Shown: positions 43,785 through 51,461 of the stretch, piece by piece
How the letters are laid out: each line of letters begins with the position of its first letter
How positions within the stretch are numbered: position 1 is the first letter of the stretch
Source: Fimbriimonas sp.
Lineage (GTDB): Bacteria; Armatimonadota; Fimbriimonadia; Fimbriimonadales; Fimbriimonadaceae
Direction: 5' to 3'
Assembly (NCBI GenBank): GCA_031292555.1
Contig: JARLGV010000071.1
Location: 1 to 64,000 of the forward strand
Length of the DNA: 64,000 nucleotides
Made by a program: the position numbers and the translations under genes
The notes under the pieces: model-generated
Seen by the model: the letters and a program-made list of their open reading frames with translations, nothing else
Told to the model about the DNA's origin: nothing
The model's database searches: none

Positions 43785-45302
43785 ATGCGTCGAATTCTCG
43801 TTGGCTTCGCATGCCTGACGTCAGTCGCTTCGGCAACCGTCCACTACAAACTGATACCCGAGCCGGAGGCCCGATCGATCGTCGTTTCGATCACGGTCGA
43901 TCATCCGCACCAGTTCGAAACGTTCCGGATCCCTGGCTGGAGTCCTGGATACTATCAGATGGCAAGCTACGAGAAGAAGGTCTCCGACGTCCGGGCGGCA
44001 GACAGCCAAGGTAACGGGTTGAAGGTCGATAACAGTGACATCCGCTCTTGGAGAGTGGCCAGTAACGGAGCCAGCGAAGAGACGCTAAGCTATCGCGTGC
44101 TTGGCGACGATCCCGGTCTCGGTTTCTTCGCCGTCAACGTGCAGTCGGACAAGGCCTTTATGAACGGGGCCGCCGCGTTCATGTATGTCGATGGACGGAC
44201 CACTGAAGACGTCGACTTGACGATCAAGAATCGGGATGGCTGGGACGTAGCGACCCCGATGACGCCCGGCGCAAACGGCAGATTCACGGCGGGCGGATAT
44301 GACGAATTTATCGACCACCCCATCCAATTGGGTGAGTTCAAGCGAAGAACCTTTACGCTCTCGGGCATCCCGTTCGAGGTCGACTTTGTCGCTCCGGAGA
44401 ATCAGGTTCGCTGCAATATGGACGCCGAAACGGAGCGGCTGAAGGCGGTCAGCGCACCTGCCTTGAAGCTGTTTCACGACGCCGGGTTCAAAAAGTACTA
44501 CTACATTATCCACCTCGAGGTGGGCAATTTCTCGGGCGGCCTCGAGCATCGCGCGTGCAACGTCCAGGCGGTAGCCAATAGCGGCGAACTGCATCTCGAT
44601 GACCTTGCCGCTCACGAGTATTTCCATGCCTGGAACGTGAAGCAGATCCGGCCCAAAGTTCTCGGGCCGTTCGACTACACCCAGCCTCAACGAACTGGAA
44701 ACCTGTGGTTTTCGGAAGGTGTCACCGATTACTATGCCAAGCTCCACACCTTCCAATCCGGTCTTCGAACCGAGGCATGGCTTCAAAACGAGATTGCGGA
44801 CCAGATCAGACAGCTCCAAAGCGGGCAGACCAGGAAGATCAAGACGGTCGAAGAAGCTTCGAGAAACTGCTGGGAGCAAGACGGATTCGGATTTGGCGAC
44901 CTCAGTTTCTACACAAAGGGTTTGCTCGCCGGCTTCCTTCTCGACTCCGCGATCATTGACGCAACGAACGGCACAAAGACCCTTGACGACGTGATGCGTA
45001 CCCTTTTCCAGCGTTGCCGTTTGCCCAAGCCTGGTTTCGACGAGGATGAGCTTCGCACCACCATAAACGAGGTCGCCGGAAAGGACCTTTCCGGTTTGTA
45101 CAACAAGATCGTTCGGTCCACTGACGAGATGCCCTATTCGATCGTCTCGAAGATCGGGATGAAAGTGGGCGTCCCCTCCCAGGAGAGGCAAAGCCCATCT
45201 GCCAACGTAGCGGAATACGTCGTCGAGACAGATCCCGCCGCATCGCCCCATGCAAAAGCACTCTATAGCGTGTGGTTACATCGTTTGAACGGCGTCGAAT
45301 AG
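43785..45302 (+). CDS. M61 glycyl aminopeptidase-like protease, PDZ domain truncated
   Basis: 505 residues with a signal peptide (MRRILVGFACLTSVASA). The M61 N-terminal beta domain has RIPGWSPGYYQMASYEKKV. The zinc site HEYFHAWNVKQIRP (about residues 279-292) and the ligand Glu in LWFSEGVTDYYA follow. Family members normally end in a complete PDZ domain; here the segment AEYVVETDPAASPHAKALYS looks like the start of one, but the protein stops about 35 residues in. The 3' end overlaps the converging membrane-protein gene by 27 bp, so genomic truncation is plausible. Probably secreted; specificity unknown. Confidence 0.85.
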   Translation: MRRILVGFACLTSVASATVHYKLIPEPEARSIVVSITVDHPHQFETFRIPGWSPGYYQMASYEKKVSDVRAADSQGNGLKVDNSDIRSWRVASNGASEETLSYRVLGDDPGLGFFAVNVQSDKAFMNGAAAFMYVDGRTTEDVDLTIKNRDGWDVATPMTPGANGRFTAGGYDEFIDHPIQLGEFKRRTFTLSGIPFEVDFVAPENQVRCNMDAETERLKAVSAPALKLFHDAGFKKYYYIIHLEVGNFSGGLEHRACNVQAVANSGELHLDDLAAHEYFHAWNVKQIRPKVLGPFDYTQPQRTGNLWFSEGVTDYYAKLHTFQSGLRTEAWLQNEIADQIRQLQSGQTRKIKTVEEASRNCWEQDGFGFGDLSFYTKGLLAGFLLDSAIIDATNGTKTLDDVMRTLFQRCRLPKPGFDEDELRTTINEVAGKDLSGLYNKIVRSTDEMPYSIVSKIGMKVGVPSQERQSPSANVAEYVVETDPAASPHAKALYSVWLHRLNGVE

Positions 45303-47036
45303 CAGAGAGGATGCCGCGCCTACGCCAAGCGTGAGCGCACCATAAAGAAAGATCGGGTGAAGCAACCCAAAGCATGCAGCGACGGGCACAGCCAGCGGCA
45401 GCGCTCGACGCCGCAGGTCCAGTTCGAGGAGGTTGTGAATCTGGCGAAAGAAGAACCGGTAGCCAAATAACGCAATTCCTCCTGCGATTGGCAAAGCAAT
45501 CTGCAGACTGCCCGATATCGCGAACTCGACATAGCTGTAAAGGTTCAGGCCCGCTCGGTCACGACCATCCAGCAGTAGCCCGACTGGAGACCAGACAAAG
45601 CCGGTTTGCCACAGATGCCAAACCGCGGGGGGCCAAAGGGAAACTGGAAGCAACATCCACCATCGGAAGAACCTCTCCCCAATCATCCATGCCGCAAAGG
45701 GAAAGAACAAACATGCACCGGCTTCGGCGGACCACCAGCTCCACCCGGAAATCCCCAGCAGCCAGACGATCGCGCAAACTGTGCGGCCAAGCCAACGCCA
45801 ACCTGGCCCGCAATTCTGGAGGAACGAAACGGACCCTACGAGGTAGCCGAACAGAGCGGCCAGACCAACCGGCGACACGCTCCATACTCTTCCCCCGAAG
45901 ATCGGACTCATCAAACCCCATACCGGATTACATGCGGCGAGGACAACAATGCCAAACAGGCACAAAAAGGCTAGAGGGTGCGCCCTTGGCGCCACTCGCC
46001 TTTGCCATTCTCCCAGTCCAAATTGAATGGGCAGGGCAGCAAGAAACGACAGGAAGAGCCAGACTTGCCATTCACCAAAACCGAGTGCGCGCGCCAGGAC
46101 TCCAGCTGCCGCCACCACGGCAGGAGACAACACGATCAGGCCAAACAGATGCGGGAGTAATCGACTCGTTCTCTCGTTGGAAACGACGACGGCCCCCCAA
46201 ATCACAATCATGGCCACAAGAAACATCCAAACAAACTGGAATAGGAAACCAGCTCCATGTCCAAGCTCAAGAAAGCGGTTCGCGCCGGGCCAAGAATGTG
46301 AATCCGCACGGGTCCACGGAAATCGCTCCGGTCGCACAACAAGTTCCACTGCTTGGGTCGCCGGGATGAGGCCGGGCACCGGCCAGTTAGGCAGGTTTGG
46401 GACGTATGCTGAATTGTAGTCCGCTCGACGCGGACCTCCATCGCTTGGCCACCGGTTCCCTCGGAGCCAGAACCTGGTCCACGGGACATCTGCGCGCGGC
46501 GGATATTCGACGACCAAAACGCGTCCGGTCGTTGCAGATTCGATCTTCCTAACCTCGTCCCAGTTGGGCGCCTCCGCAACCATCAAGCTCGACGCCGGCC
46601 ATGCTTCATCCATCCAATACGGCTTCACTTTGGGCGAGTCCGCGTTCAGAGCAAGGACCAGTGCGTTGTTGCTGGCGCCTCCCTTGGAGTTCAGCAAGAG
46701 GTCGGTGTGGACATCCCCGAGAACGGATTTACGCACTTCGAAGAATCCACGGCGCTTCATTTCACCAAAGCCGGTTGTTTGAAAGAAGGCAGTATTGCCT
46801 ACCCAATTGGCGCCGGTCGCAAGCGACAACAACCTTCCTCCCTGGCTGGGGTCCAGCATTGGCGGCCAAAGAATCCATGTGGGGTGCCAATATGTTGCCG
46901 GATCGACTGGCGGGCCCGCTAGCGCAGGCTGCATCAGTACAAGGACGCTATTGGAATGACTTGCACGTACGCTTGCTTGGCCAGTGCAGAAGACGCCCAG
47001 AATTAGGATCGCGCAAGGAGCAAGCGGTCTTTTCAT
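45276..47036 (-). CDS. Multi-pass membrane protein with large extracytoplasmic N-terminal domain
   Basis: 586 residues from ATG 47036 (MKRPLAPCAILILGVFCTGQAS), which begins a signal-like helix; the frame extends to 47144 without support. About 250 residues of extracytoplasmic sequence rich in Trp, Pro and Asn follow (WHPTWILWPPMLDPSQGG; WPSDGGPRRADYNSAYVPNL). Roughly ten hydrophobic helices come next, from FQFVWMFLVAMIVIWGAVVV to the C-terminus. No enzyme motif is visible. The topology resembles membrane-bound envelope proteins of unknown role. Convergent with the M61 gene (27-bp overlap) and divergent from murK. Confidence 0.68.
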   Translation of the reverse strand: MKRPLAPCAILILGVFCTGQASVRASHSNSVLVLMQPALAGPPVDPATYWHPTWILWPPMLDPSQGGRLLSLATGANWVGNTAFFQTTGFGEMKRRGFFEVRKSVLGDVHTDLLLNSKGGASNNALVLALNADSPKVKPYWMDEAWPASSLMVAEAPNWDEVRKIESATTGRVLVVEYPPRADVPWTRFWLRGNRWPSDGGPRRADYNSAYVPNLPNWPVPGLIPATQAVELVVRPERFPWTRADSHSWPGANRFLELGHGAGFLFQFVWMFLVAMIVIWGAVVVSNERTSRLLPHLFGLIVLSPAVVAAAGVLARALGFGEWQVWLFLSFLAALPIQFGLGEWQRRVAPRAHPLAFLCLFGIVVLAACNPVWGLMSPIFGGRVWSVSPVGLAALFGYLVGSVSFLQNCGPGWRWLGRTVCAIVWLLGISGWSWWSAEAGACLFFPFAAWMIGERFFRWWMLLPVSLWPPAVWHLWQTGFVWSPVGLLLDGRDRAGLNLYSYVEFAISGSLQIALPIAGGIALFGYRFFFRQIHNLLELDLRRRALPLAVPVAACFGLLHPIFLYGALTLGVGAASSLLFDAVQTM

Positions 47037-47182
47037 GGTCCAAAATCGGGCGTGAGCGAAAGTAAACAACGACAGCCAATCGACATCCGCCATGATTGGC
47101 CCGGAACACTGCTTGCCCTCAGGATACGGAATTTGGTTCACCAACGTTTGCGAAATGTGGAAAGCCGACGTTCTTCGTTTGT

Positions 47183-47211
47183 TTGACGCACTCAGATATT
47201 GGAGTTATATA
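47183..47211 (+). promoter_or_regulatory. Sigma70-type promoter for the murK-murQ pair
   Basis: TTGACG (47183-47188), a 17-bp spacer and TATATA (47206-47211) form the best consensus-like promoter noticed in the window. It lies 79 bp upstream of ATG 47291. Its strength suggests constitutive expression of cell-wall recycling. Confidence 0.7.
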
Positions 47212-47290
47212 AGGATTCGGCACGGTCGCTACGTGTCCAGGCGCCAAGAAGGTAAATTGTCCGTTGGCCCGCCATCTTGGGCATCACTCG

Positions 47291-48184
47291 ATGAGCATCT
47301 ACGTAGGATTAGATTGTGGAGGATCTTCGAGCCGCGTCTTGGCGGTCGACGATCTGGGCAATGTCCGATTTCAGGGGCAGTCCGGTGCAGCAAATCTCGT
47401 GTCTACTCCCGAGGCACGCCTCAGGAGAAACTTGCAGCACGCAACGAGAGGGTGCGAGCCTGCACATTATGTATGCGGCTGCTTTGCGGGCTTAGTAAGC
47501 GATGAAACGCGAGAGAAGGGCGAGGAGATCCTCCGACAGATGTTTCCAGGATCGTGCGTCCGAGCCGAACCGGATTACACCGCGGCTTTCTATTCCTCGC
47601 CAAACGACACCGACGTTTGCGTCATCGCTGGTACCGGTTCGCTCGTTTGCTCTCGGGGCGAACGCGGCATGAACAAGACGGGAGGACGCGGCTACATCCT
47701 TGGAGACTACGGGTCAGGATTCCACTACGGACGAGATGCCCTTGTTCATTTCCTGGACCATCCGGTTGATGCTTCGCCGACGCTTCGTCAAGCCGTAATC
47801 GACCTATTTGGCACCGACCACGAGGGCGCCATCGTTTCGACGGTCTATACTTCTGGTCCACCCCAGGTACTTGCTCGTTTGGCCAGGGCCCTCGGTCAAG
47901 ACGCCAGAGAAGGTAGAAGATATGCGCTGGAAAGCATCGAGCGCAACCAGACCGCCCTTGCCGGCGTGGTTTACGAACACGTGAAACGATATCTTCGACC
48001 CTCGAATACGCTTTCGATCAGCCTCGCGGGAGGAGTTTGGAAGGCGTCGCCTATTTTTAAGGAGCACTTCCAAGCTTTGCTTGCCGCTCGTTTCCCCGAT
48101 CACCTTCTGATCGTAAATCGTCTCACAAAACCTCCGCTTTACGGTGCGGTTGAGTTAGCAAAGGAGCTAAGTCTTGGCAACTGA
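47291..48184 (+). CDS. murK: BadF/BcrAD-family kinase, MurK-like (MurNAc/GlcNAc kinase)
   Basis: 297 residues from ATG 47291 (MSIYVGLDCGGSSSR). ASKHA-fold motifs: phosphate-1 YVGLDCGGSSSRVLAVD, AGLVSDETRE, the IAGTGSLVCSRG phosphate-2 loop, GYILGDYGSGFHYG and SLAGGVWKAS (adenosine site). In Clostridium such a kinase (MurK) phosphorylates MurNAc and GlcNAc. The gene overlaps murQ by 11 bp, so the pair would convert MurNAc to MurNAc-6-P and then GlcNAc-6-P. That context supports MurK over a plain GlcNAc kinase. Confidence 0.82.
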   Translation: MSIYVGLDCGGSSSRVLAVDDLGNVRFQGQSGAANLVSTPEARLRRNLQHATRGCEPAHYVCGCFAGLVSDETREKGEEILRQMFPGSCVRAEPDYTAAFYSSPNDTDVCVIAGTGSLVCSRGERGMNKTGGRGYILGDYGSGFHYGRDALVHFLDHPVDASPTLRQAVIDLFGTDHEGAIVSTVYTSGPPQVLARLARALGQDAREGRRYALESIERNQTALAGVVYEHVKRYLRPSNTLSISLAGGVWKASPIFKEHFQALLAARFPDHLLIVNRLTKPPLYGAVELAKELSLGN

Positions 48185-49004
48185 ATCCAGAAATCCCCGT
48201 TCACTCGGTCTCGACAAGATGTCGGCGATCGATATTGTCCACCTGATGAATGACGAGGAATCCGCTGTCCTAAGGGCCCTTCATGCGGCGGAAGCACCGC
48301 TTGCCTTTGCTGGCGAGAAGGCAGCTGAGGCGTTTCAGGCGGGAGGCCGAATTATCTATGTGGGTGCCGGCACAAGTGGCCGTATCGCTACCGCCGATGC
48401 CGCCGAAATGCCTCCAACATTTGGCATCGAAAGCAATCGCTTTGTAGCCCTCATCGCCGGCGGGACTACTGCGAAAGATCGTTCTGTCGAAGACGCCGAG
48501 GACGACCGCCACGCCAGCATCGCGGCGCTGAACGAAATGAGGTTAAGCCGGAAGGATATCGTGATCGGTATTGCGGCAAGCGGCAGCACTCCGTTCGTCG
48601 TTTCCGCCGTCCACCATGCCCAACAGAAAGGCGTTTGGACTTGCGGAATCGCCAACAATAGGGGAGCACCTTTGCTCCAAATCGCCGACCACGCGATTCT
48701 CCTTGATACCGGTCCCGAGGTCCTCACCGGCTCGACGAGGCTAAAGGCGGGCACCGCCCAGAAACTGGCCCTCAACCGAATCAGCACCGTGGCAATGGTC
48801 CTTAGCGGCAAGGTCATCGAAAACCTGATGGTCGATGTCAAAGCAAAGAACCAAAAGCTCAAGGATCGATGTGCCCGCATCGTATGCGAATTGACGCCGG
48901 TGACCAAGGACGAAGCCTTGGAACTGCTCGAGGCCAACCATTGGAGCATTCGAGAAGTCATTTCGGTAGTGCGTGAAGCAGAACTGTCGCGGGCAGTCGG
49001 GTAG
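48174..49004 (+). CDS. murQ: N-acetylmuramic acid 6-phosphate etherase MurQ
   Basis: 276 residues, slightly short for the family (about 300). TESRNPRSLGLDKM at the N-terminus, the SIS-domain phosphosugar site YVGAGTSGRIATADAAEMPPTFG with the catalytic Glu region, GGTTAKDRSVEDAEDD, and GIAASGSTPFV are diagnostic. It removes D-lactate from MurNAc-6-P to give GlcNAc-6-P in cytosolic peptidoglycan recycling. The start is TTG 48174, inside an 11-bp overlap with murK. The shortfall is at the C-terminal helical region. Confidence 0.94.
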   Translation: MATESRNPRSLGLDKMSAIDIVHLMNDEESAVLRALHAAEAPLAFAGEKAAEAFQAGGRIIYVGAGTSGRIATADAAEMPPTFGIESNRFVALIAGGTTAKDRSVEDAEDDRHASIAALNEMRLSRKDIVIGIAASGSTPFVVSAVHHAQQKGVWTCGIANNRGAPLLQIADHAILLDTGPEVLTGSTRLKAGTAQKLALNRISTVAMVLSGKVIENLMVDVKAKNQKLKDRCARIVCELTPVTKDEALELLEANHWSIREVISVVREAELSRAVG

Positions 49005-49058
49005 CGCGGTCAAGCAGGCCTCCCACTAAGGGCGAAACGATCGTAAAGATCCTCGAAG

Positions 49059-49085
49059 GACCGCCTCCCAATGGCGGTCTGGGCC
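49059..49085 (+). terminator. Hairpin after murQ
   Basis: GACCGCC (49059-49065) pairs with GGCGGTC (49073-49079) around a 7-nt loop, 55 bp after the murQ stop. There is no T run, so it is a probable rather than certain terminator. Confidence 0.5.
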
Positions 49086-49098
49086 GTAGAATGGATCG

Positions 49099-49800
49099 AT
49101 GATGCGCGTTCGAACCGTTTTCCTATGTTTGCTGGCAGCTGCCGGCGCGATGGCGTCCGCCCAGGGAATGCCGCCCGGCTTCAAGATGCCGAGCATGCGA
49201 TATAACCCGGCCCTGCTCATGAACCCAGATGTGCAAAAGGACATGCACCTGAGTAAGGATGTCAGCGGCAAGGTCATGCAGGTCATGATGGAAGAAGGCA
49301 TGAAGATGGCTCCTGCCCTGCTTGGCGCAATGGGCGGCAAGAAGCAGTCACCGGCTGAGCAACAGAAGATGATGACAGGCATGATGGACGCTTTTAATGC
49401 AATGCAGAAGCGCACAATTGCCTATTTGACGCCTCCTCAGCGTCAGCGTCTTCACGAAATCACATTGCAGTCGACCGGCGCTTCTGCTCTGCTCGACCCA
49501 ATGAATTCTCGCGAAGTTGGTTTGACATCTGCCCAGTCCACAAAGCTGGCTTTCTCGATAAGTCAAATCAACCGGCGACATGCCGCTGAACTTGGATCTC
49601 CCATGCAAGGGGGATCAAGCAATATGGCCGCCTACGGCGCCAAAGCGGGAGCCTTGGCGAAGAAGACGAAGTTTGAGACCGATGCAGTGCTCGACAAACT
49701 CCTGGCGCCGGCACAGAAGGCCAAGTGGCTTCATATGCAAGGCCGTCACCTGGATCTCAAGGGCGCCGCAGGAATGGGTGGCATGTTCGGGGGCCTCTAG
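49099..49800 (+). CDS. Methionine-rich secreted protein, unknown
   Basis: 233 residues with a signal peptide (MMRVRTVFLCLLAAAGAMASA). Met residues cluster strikingly in the mature part (PPGFKMPSMRYNPALLMNP; VMQVMMEEGMKMAPALLGAM; KMMTGMMDAFNAM; GMGGMFGGL). The segment YLTPPQRQRLHEITLQSTG and LLDPMNSREVGLTSAQSTKL resembles helical repeats of the LTP-Q-R-L type seen in planctomycete periplasmic proteins. Met clusters could bind copper or act as oxidant sinks. No partner gene is adjacent. Confidence 0.68.
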   Translation: MMRVRTVFLCLLAAAGAMASAQGMPPGFKMPSMRYNPALLMNPDVQKDMHLSKDVSGKVMQVMMEEGMKMAPALLGAMGGKKQSPAEQQKMMTGMMDAFNAMQKRTIAYLTPPQRQRLHEITLQSTGASALLDPMNSREVGLTSAQSTKLAFSISQINRRHAAELGSPMQGGSSNMAAYGAKAGALAKKTKFETDAVLDKLLAPAQKAKWLHMQGRHLDLKGAAGMGGMFGGL

Positions 49801-49852
49801 AGCCTGATAAACGTCTGGCAGACGGGCTACGAGTCCAATCGCCCGTCAGGCT
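49801..49852. terminator. Nested inverted repeats between converging genes
   Basis: Three overlapping pairings occur in 52 bp: AGCCTGA (49801) with TCAGGCT (to 49852); CGTCTG-G-CAGACG (49812-49824); and GACGGGC (49821-49827) with GCCCGTC (49841-49847). The last two share bases and cannot form together. Position between converging genes fits a bidirectional terminator. Confidence 0.5.
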
Positions 49853-49863
49853 AGCGACACCGT

Positions 49864-50718
49864 CTACGACCGCTTCCAGATCAGCGGATTGACGGTGTCG
49901 TCGCATAGGACGTCTCCGACCTCTAGCGATTCGAAATACTCCTTGGGAAGAACGTTCCGAACTCCGTTGAACGTCGCGCCGTCGGGCATGTAGGCGCATG
50001 TCATCGCTCTTCGGGGCCGGTTCGTGATGTTAGCCCCCGCTCCATGCGCCGTGAGACCGTTGTGAAACACGGCCGAACCAGCCGGACAGGGACATATGGC
50101 TGGAGCAATCTCAAGCCACTCGGGATAAATCTTGAAGAGCGACCCAAAGTTCTCGCCGATACCGGCATTTTCGAACCGAGCCGACTTGTGACTGCCTGGA
50201 ATGTAGGCCAGACAGCCGTTCGAAAGCGTCGCGTCATCCAAAGCGACCCAGAGCGAGATCGCGTCTCTCGACGAAAAGGACCAATACGGATTATCCAAGT
50301 GCCAGCCGGTCGGATTACCGTAAGCCGGCTTAATGAGCGCCTGGTCATGCCAAATGCGGATGCCGTCTACTCCGGCAAGCGCCGCGGCAACCATACCTAA
50401 TCGGGGATCGAACATGAGATCGCGCATCCCGCTATGGGTGTCGGCCAACTTGATGCACTGCGTAAAGACCTGAGCGTAGTACGCGTCTTCTTGCGACTGA
50501 TTGTGGAGTCCAGCCGACGAGTTGGCCAGCCGTTGGGCAACGGCCTCGTCAGTTGCCTCTCGCCACTTGGCAAGTTCGCCTTCGTCGAGAAAGCCCTCGA
50601 TTACCAAGAAGCCGTTCGCCTGATAGGACTGCATCTGCTCGTCGCTGAGGAGGTTTCGCATTCGAGCATTGTAGCCGGTCAACCTGCCCTCCGTCATGAG
50701 AAGCATGAATTTCGGCAT
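49864..50718 (-). CDS. PhyH-family dioxygenase (third copy)
   Basis: Up to 284 residues. The likely start is the internal Met at 50661 (MRNLLSDEQMQSYQANGFL), which begins the PhyH domain; longer starts up to 50718 are possible. His and Asp of the iron site are in GWHLDNPYW, the distal His in FHNGLTAHGAG and Arg in RPRRAMT. NGCLAYIPGSHKSA is the fold signature. It is the closest of the three to well-known PhyH hydroxylases. Neighbours give no substrate clue; it is followed upstream by the DUF6624-like gene on the same strand. Confidence 0.86.
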   Translation of the reverse strand: MPKFMLLMTEGRLTGYNARMRNLLSDEQMQSYQANGFLVIEGFLDEGELAKWREATDEAVAQRLANSSAGLHNQSQEDAYYAQVFTQCIKLADTHSGMRDLMFDPRLGMVAAALAGVDGIRIWHDQALIKPAYGNPTGWHLDNPYWSFSSRDAISLWVALDDATLSNGCLAYIPGSHKSARFENAGIGENFGSLFKIYPEWLEIAPAICPCPAGSAVFHNGLTAHGAGANITNRPRRAMTCAYMPDGATFNGVRNVLPKEYFESLEVGDVLCDDTVNPLIWKRS

Positions 50719-50801
50719 TTGGGGCCTGCAAGTACAAGATACTTGATACGCGAGGGGGAGATCGCGAGGATTCGTTTCTTACACCGAGGGCTTAATCAGA
50801 C

Positions 50802-51377
50802 CTAGTCTTTTAGTGTAGAGACATCCATCTGTACGCGCAGGTCCTGAGTCACGAGTGGGTTGATCGATCCATCATATTGCCGATTTCTCTGGTTCGTTTT
50901 GGATTGGGTTCCAAACCTCTGGGGGCGTCCGATGCTGAGAAGGTACCGATCCTCGGTTTCGGCGGCCAGCGCCTTTGCCATCGGCTGGTCATAACTGAGC
51001 GCTATGATCGCCAGATCGTGGGCCAGAATCAGATCCTCGGAATGCTTGCTTCGACGCAAGATAGAGGCAGCATCATAGCAGTCCTGGCCACTCTGGATCG
51101 AACTCTCCAAGTACATTGTACGGACTCGGTCGATCCTATCTGCATCGTTCTCCACCAATTTCGCAGGAGAAAGCACGACCTGGCTGATACTTGGCCGATG
51201 GTCAAGCACCATCGCATCGTACAGCTTCGCTTGCACTGGATTTGATGCTGCTATGGGCGAGTGTTCACGATCCCGATATGTCCGTCCCTCGCTGGAACCG
51301 ATCGCGGATAACGCCATGATGGCAGCCAAGCACCCCATGCAAATGGGCGCCGCGAATGAAACTAGACGACTTGTCAT
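50802..51377 (-). CDS. DUF6624-like secreted protein
   Basis: 191 residues. An N-terminal hydrophobic segment (MTSRLVSFAAPICMGCLAAIMALSAIG) is a signal peptide or anchor. The C-terminal region DCYDAASILRRSKHSEDLIL, AHDLAIIALSYDQPMAKALAAETEDRYLLSIGRPQRFGTQ matches the helical DUF6624 pattern as I recall it. A good ribosome site (AGGAGAG) precedes ATG 51377. The promoter region contains two abutting palindromes (51399-51420), suggesting tight control. Function of the family is unknown. Confidence 0.65.
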   Translation of the reverse strand: MTSRLVSFAAPICMGCLAAIMALSAIGSSEGRTYRDREHSPIAASNPVQAKLYDAMVLDHRPSISQVVLSPAKLVENDADRIDRVRTMYLESSIQSGQDCYDAASILRRSKHSEDLILAHDLAIIALSYDQPMAKALAAETEDRYLLSIGRPQRFGTQSKTNQRNRQYDGSINPLVTQDLRVQMDVSTLKD

Positions 51378-51398
51378 ACAAACGCTCTCCTAATACTA

Positions 51399-51437
51399 AA
51401 GAACCAGTTCTTGGCGCCAAATCAGCCCAAGATTATA
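51399..51437 (-). promoter_or_regulatory. Promoter and double palindrome upstream of the DUF6624-like gene
   Basis: On the - strand a perfect -10 box TATAAT (51432-51437 on the + strand as ATTATA) is followed by TTGGCGCCAA (51411-51420), a 10-bp perfect palindrome. AAGAACCAGTTCTT (51399-51412, 6-bp arms) abuts and overlaps it by two bases. Both palindromes lie between the -10 box and the ribosome-binding site, where a bound repressor would block initiation. Confidence 0.5.
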
Positions 51438-51461
51438 TTGGTCTTCACACTATACGAAGAG

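Noticed and set aside
44085-45251. Long open frame (388 codons) on the - strand opposite the M61 gene
   Set aside because: It lies wholly inside a gene with intact zinc-site motifs and has no recognisable domain; GC-rich codon bias opens the antisense frame.
45374-46369. 331-codon + strand frame opposite the ten-helix membrane protein
   Set aside because: It is rich in Arg, Gln, Pro and Thr, the mirror of hydrophobic codons, as expected for a shadow.
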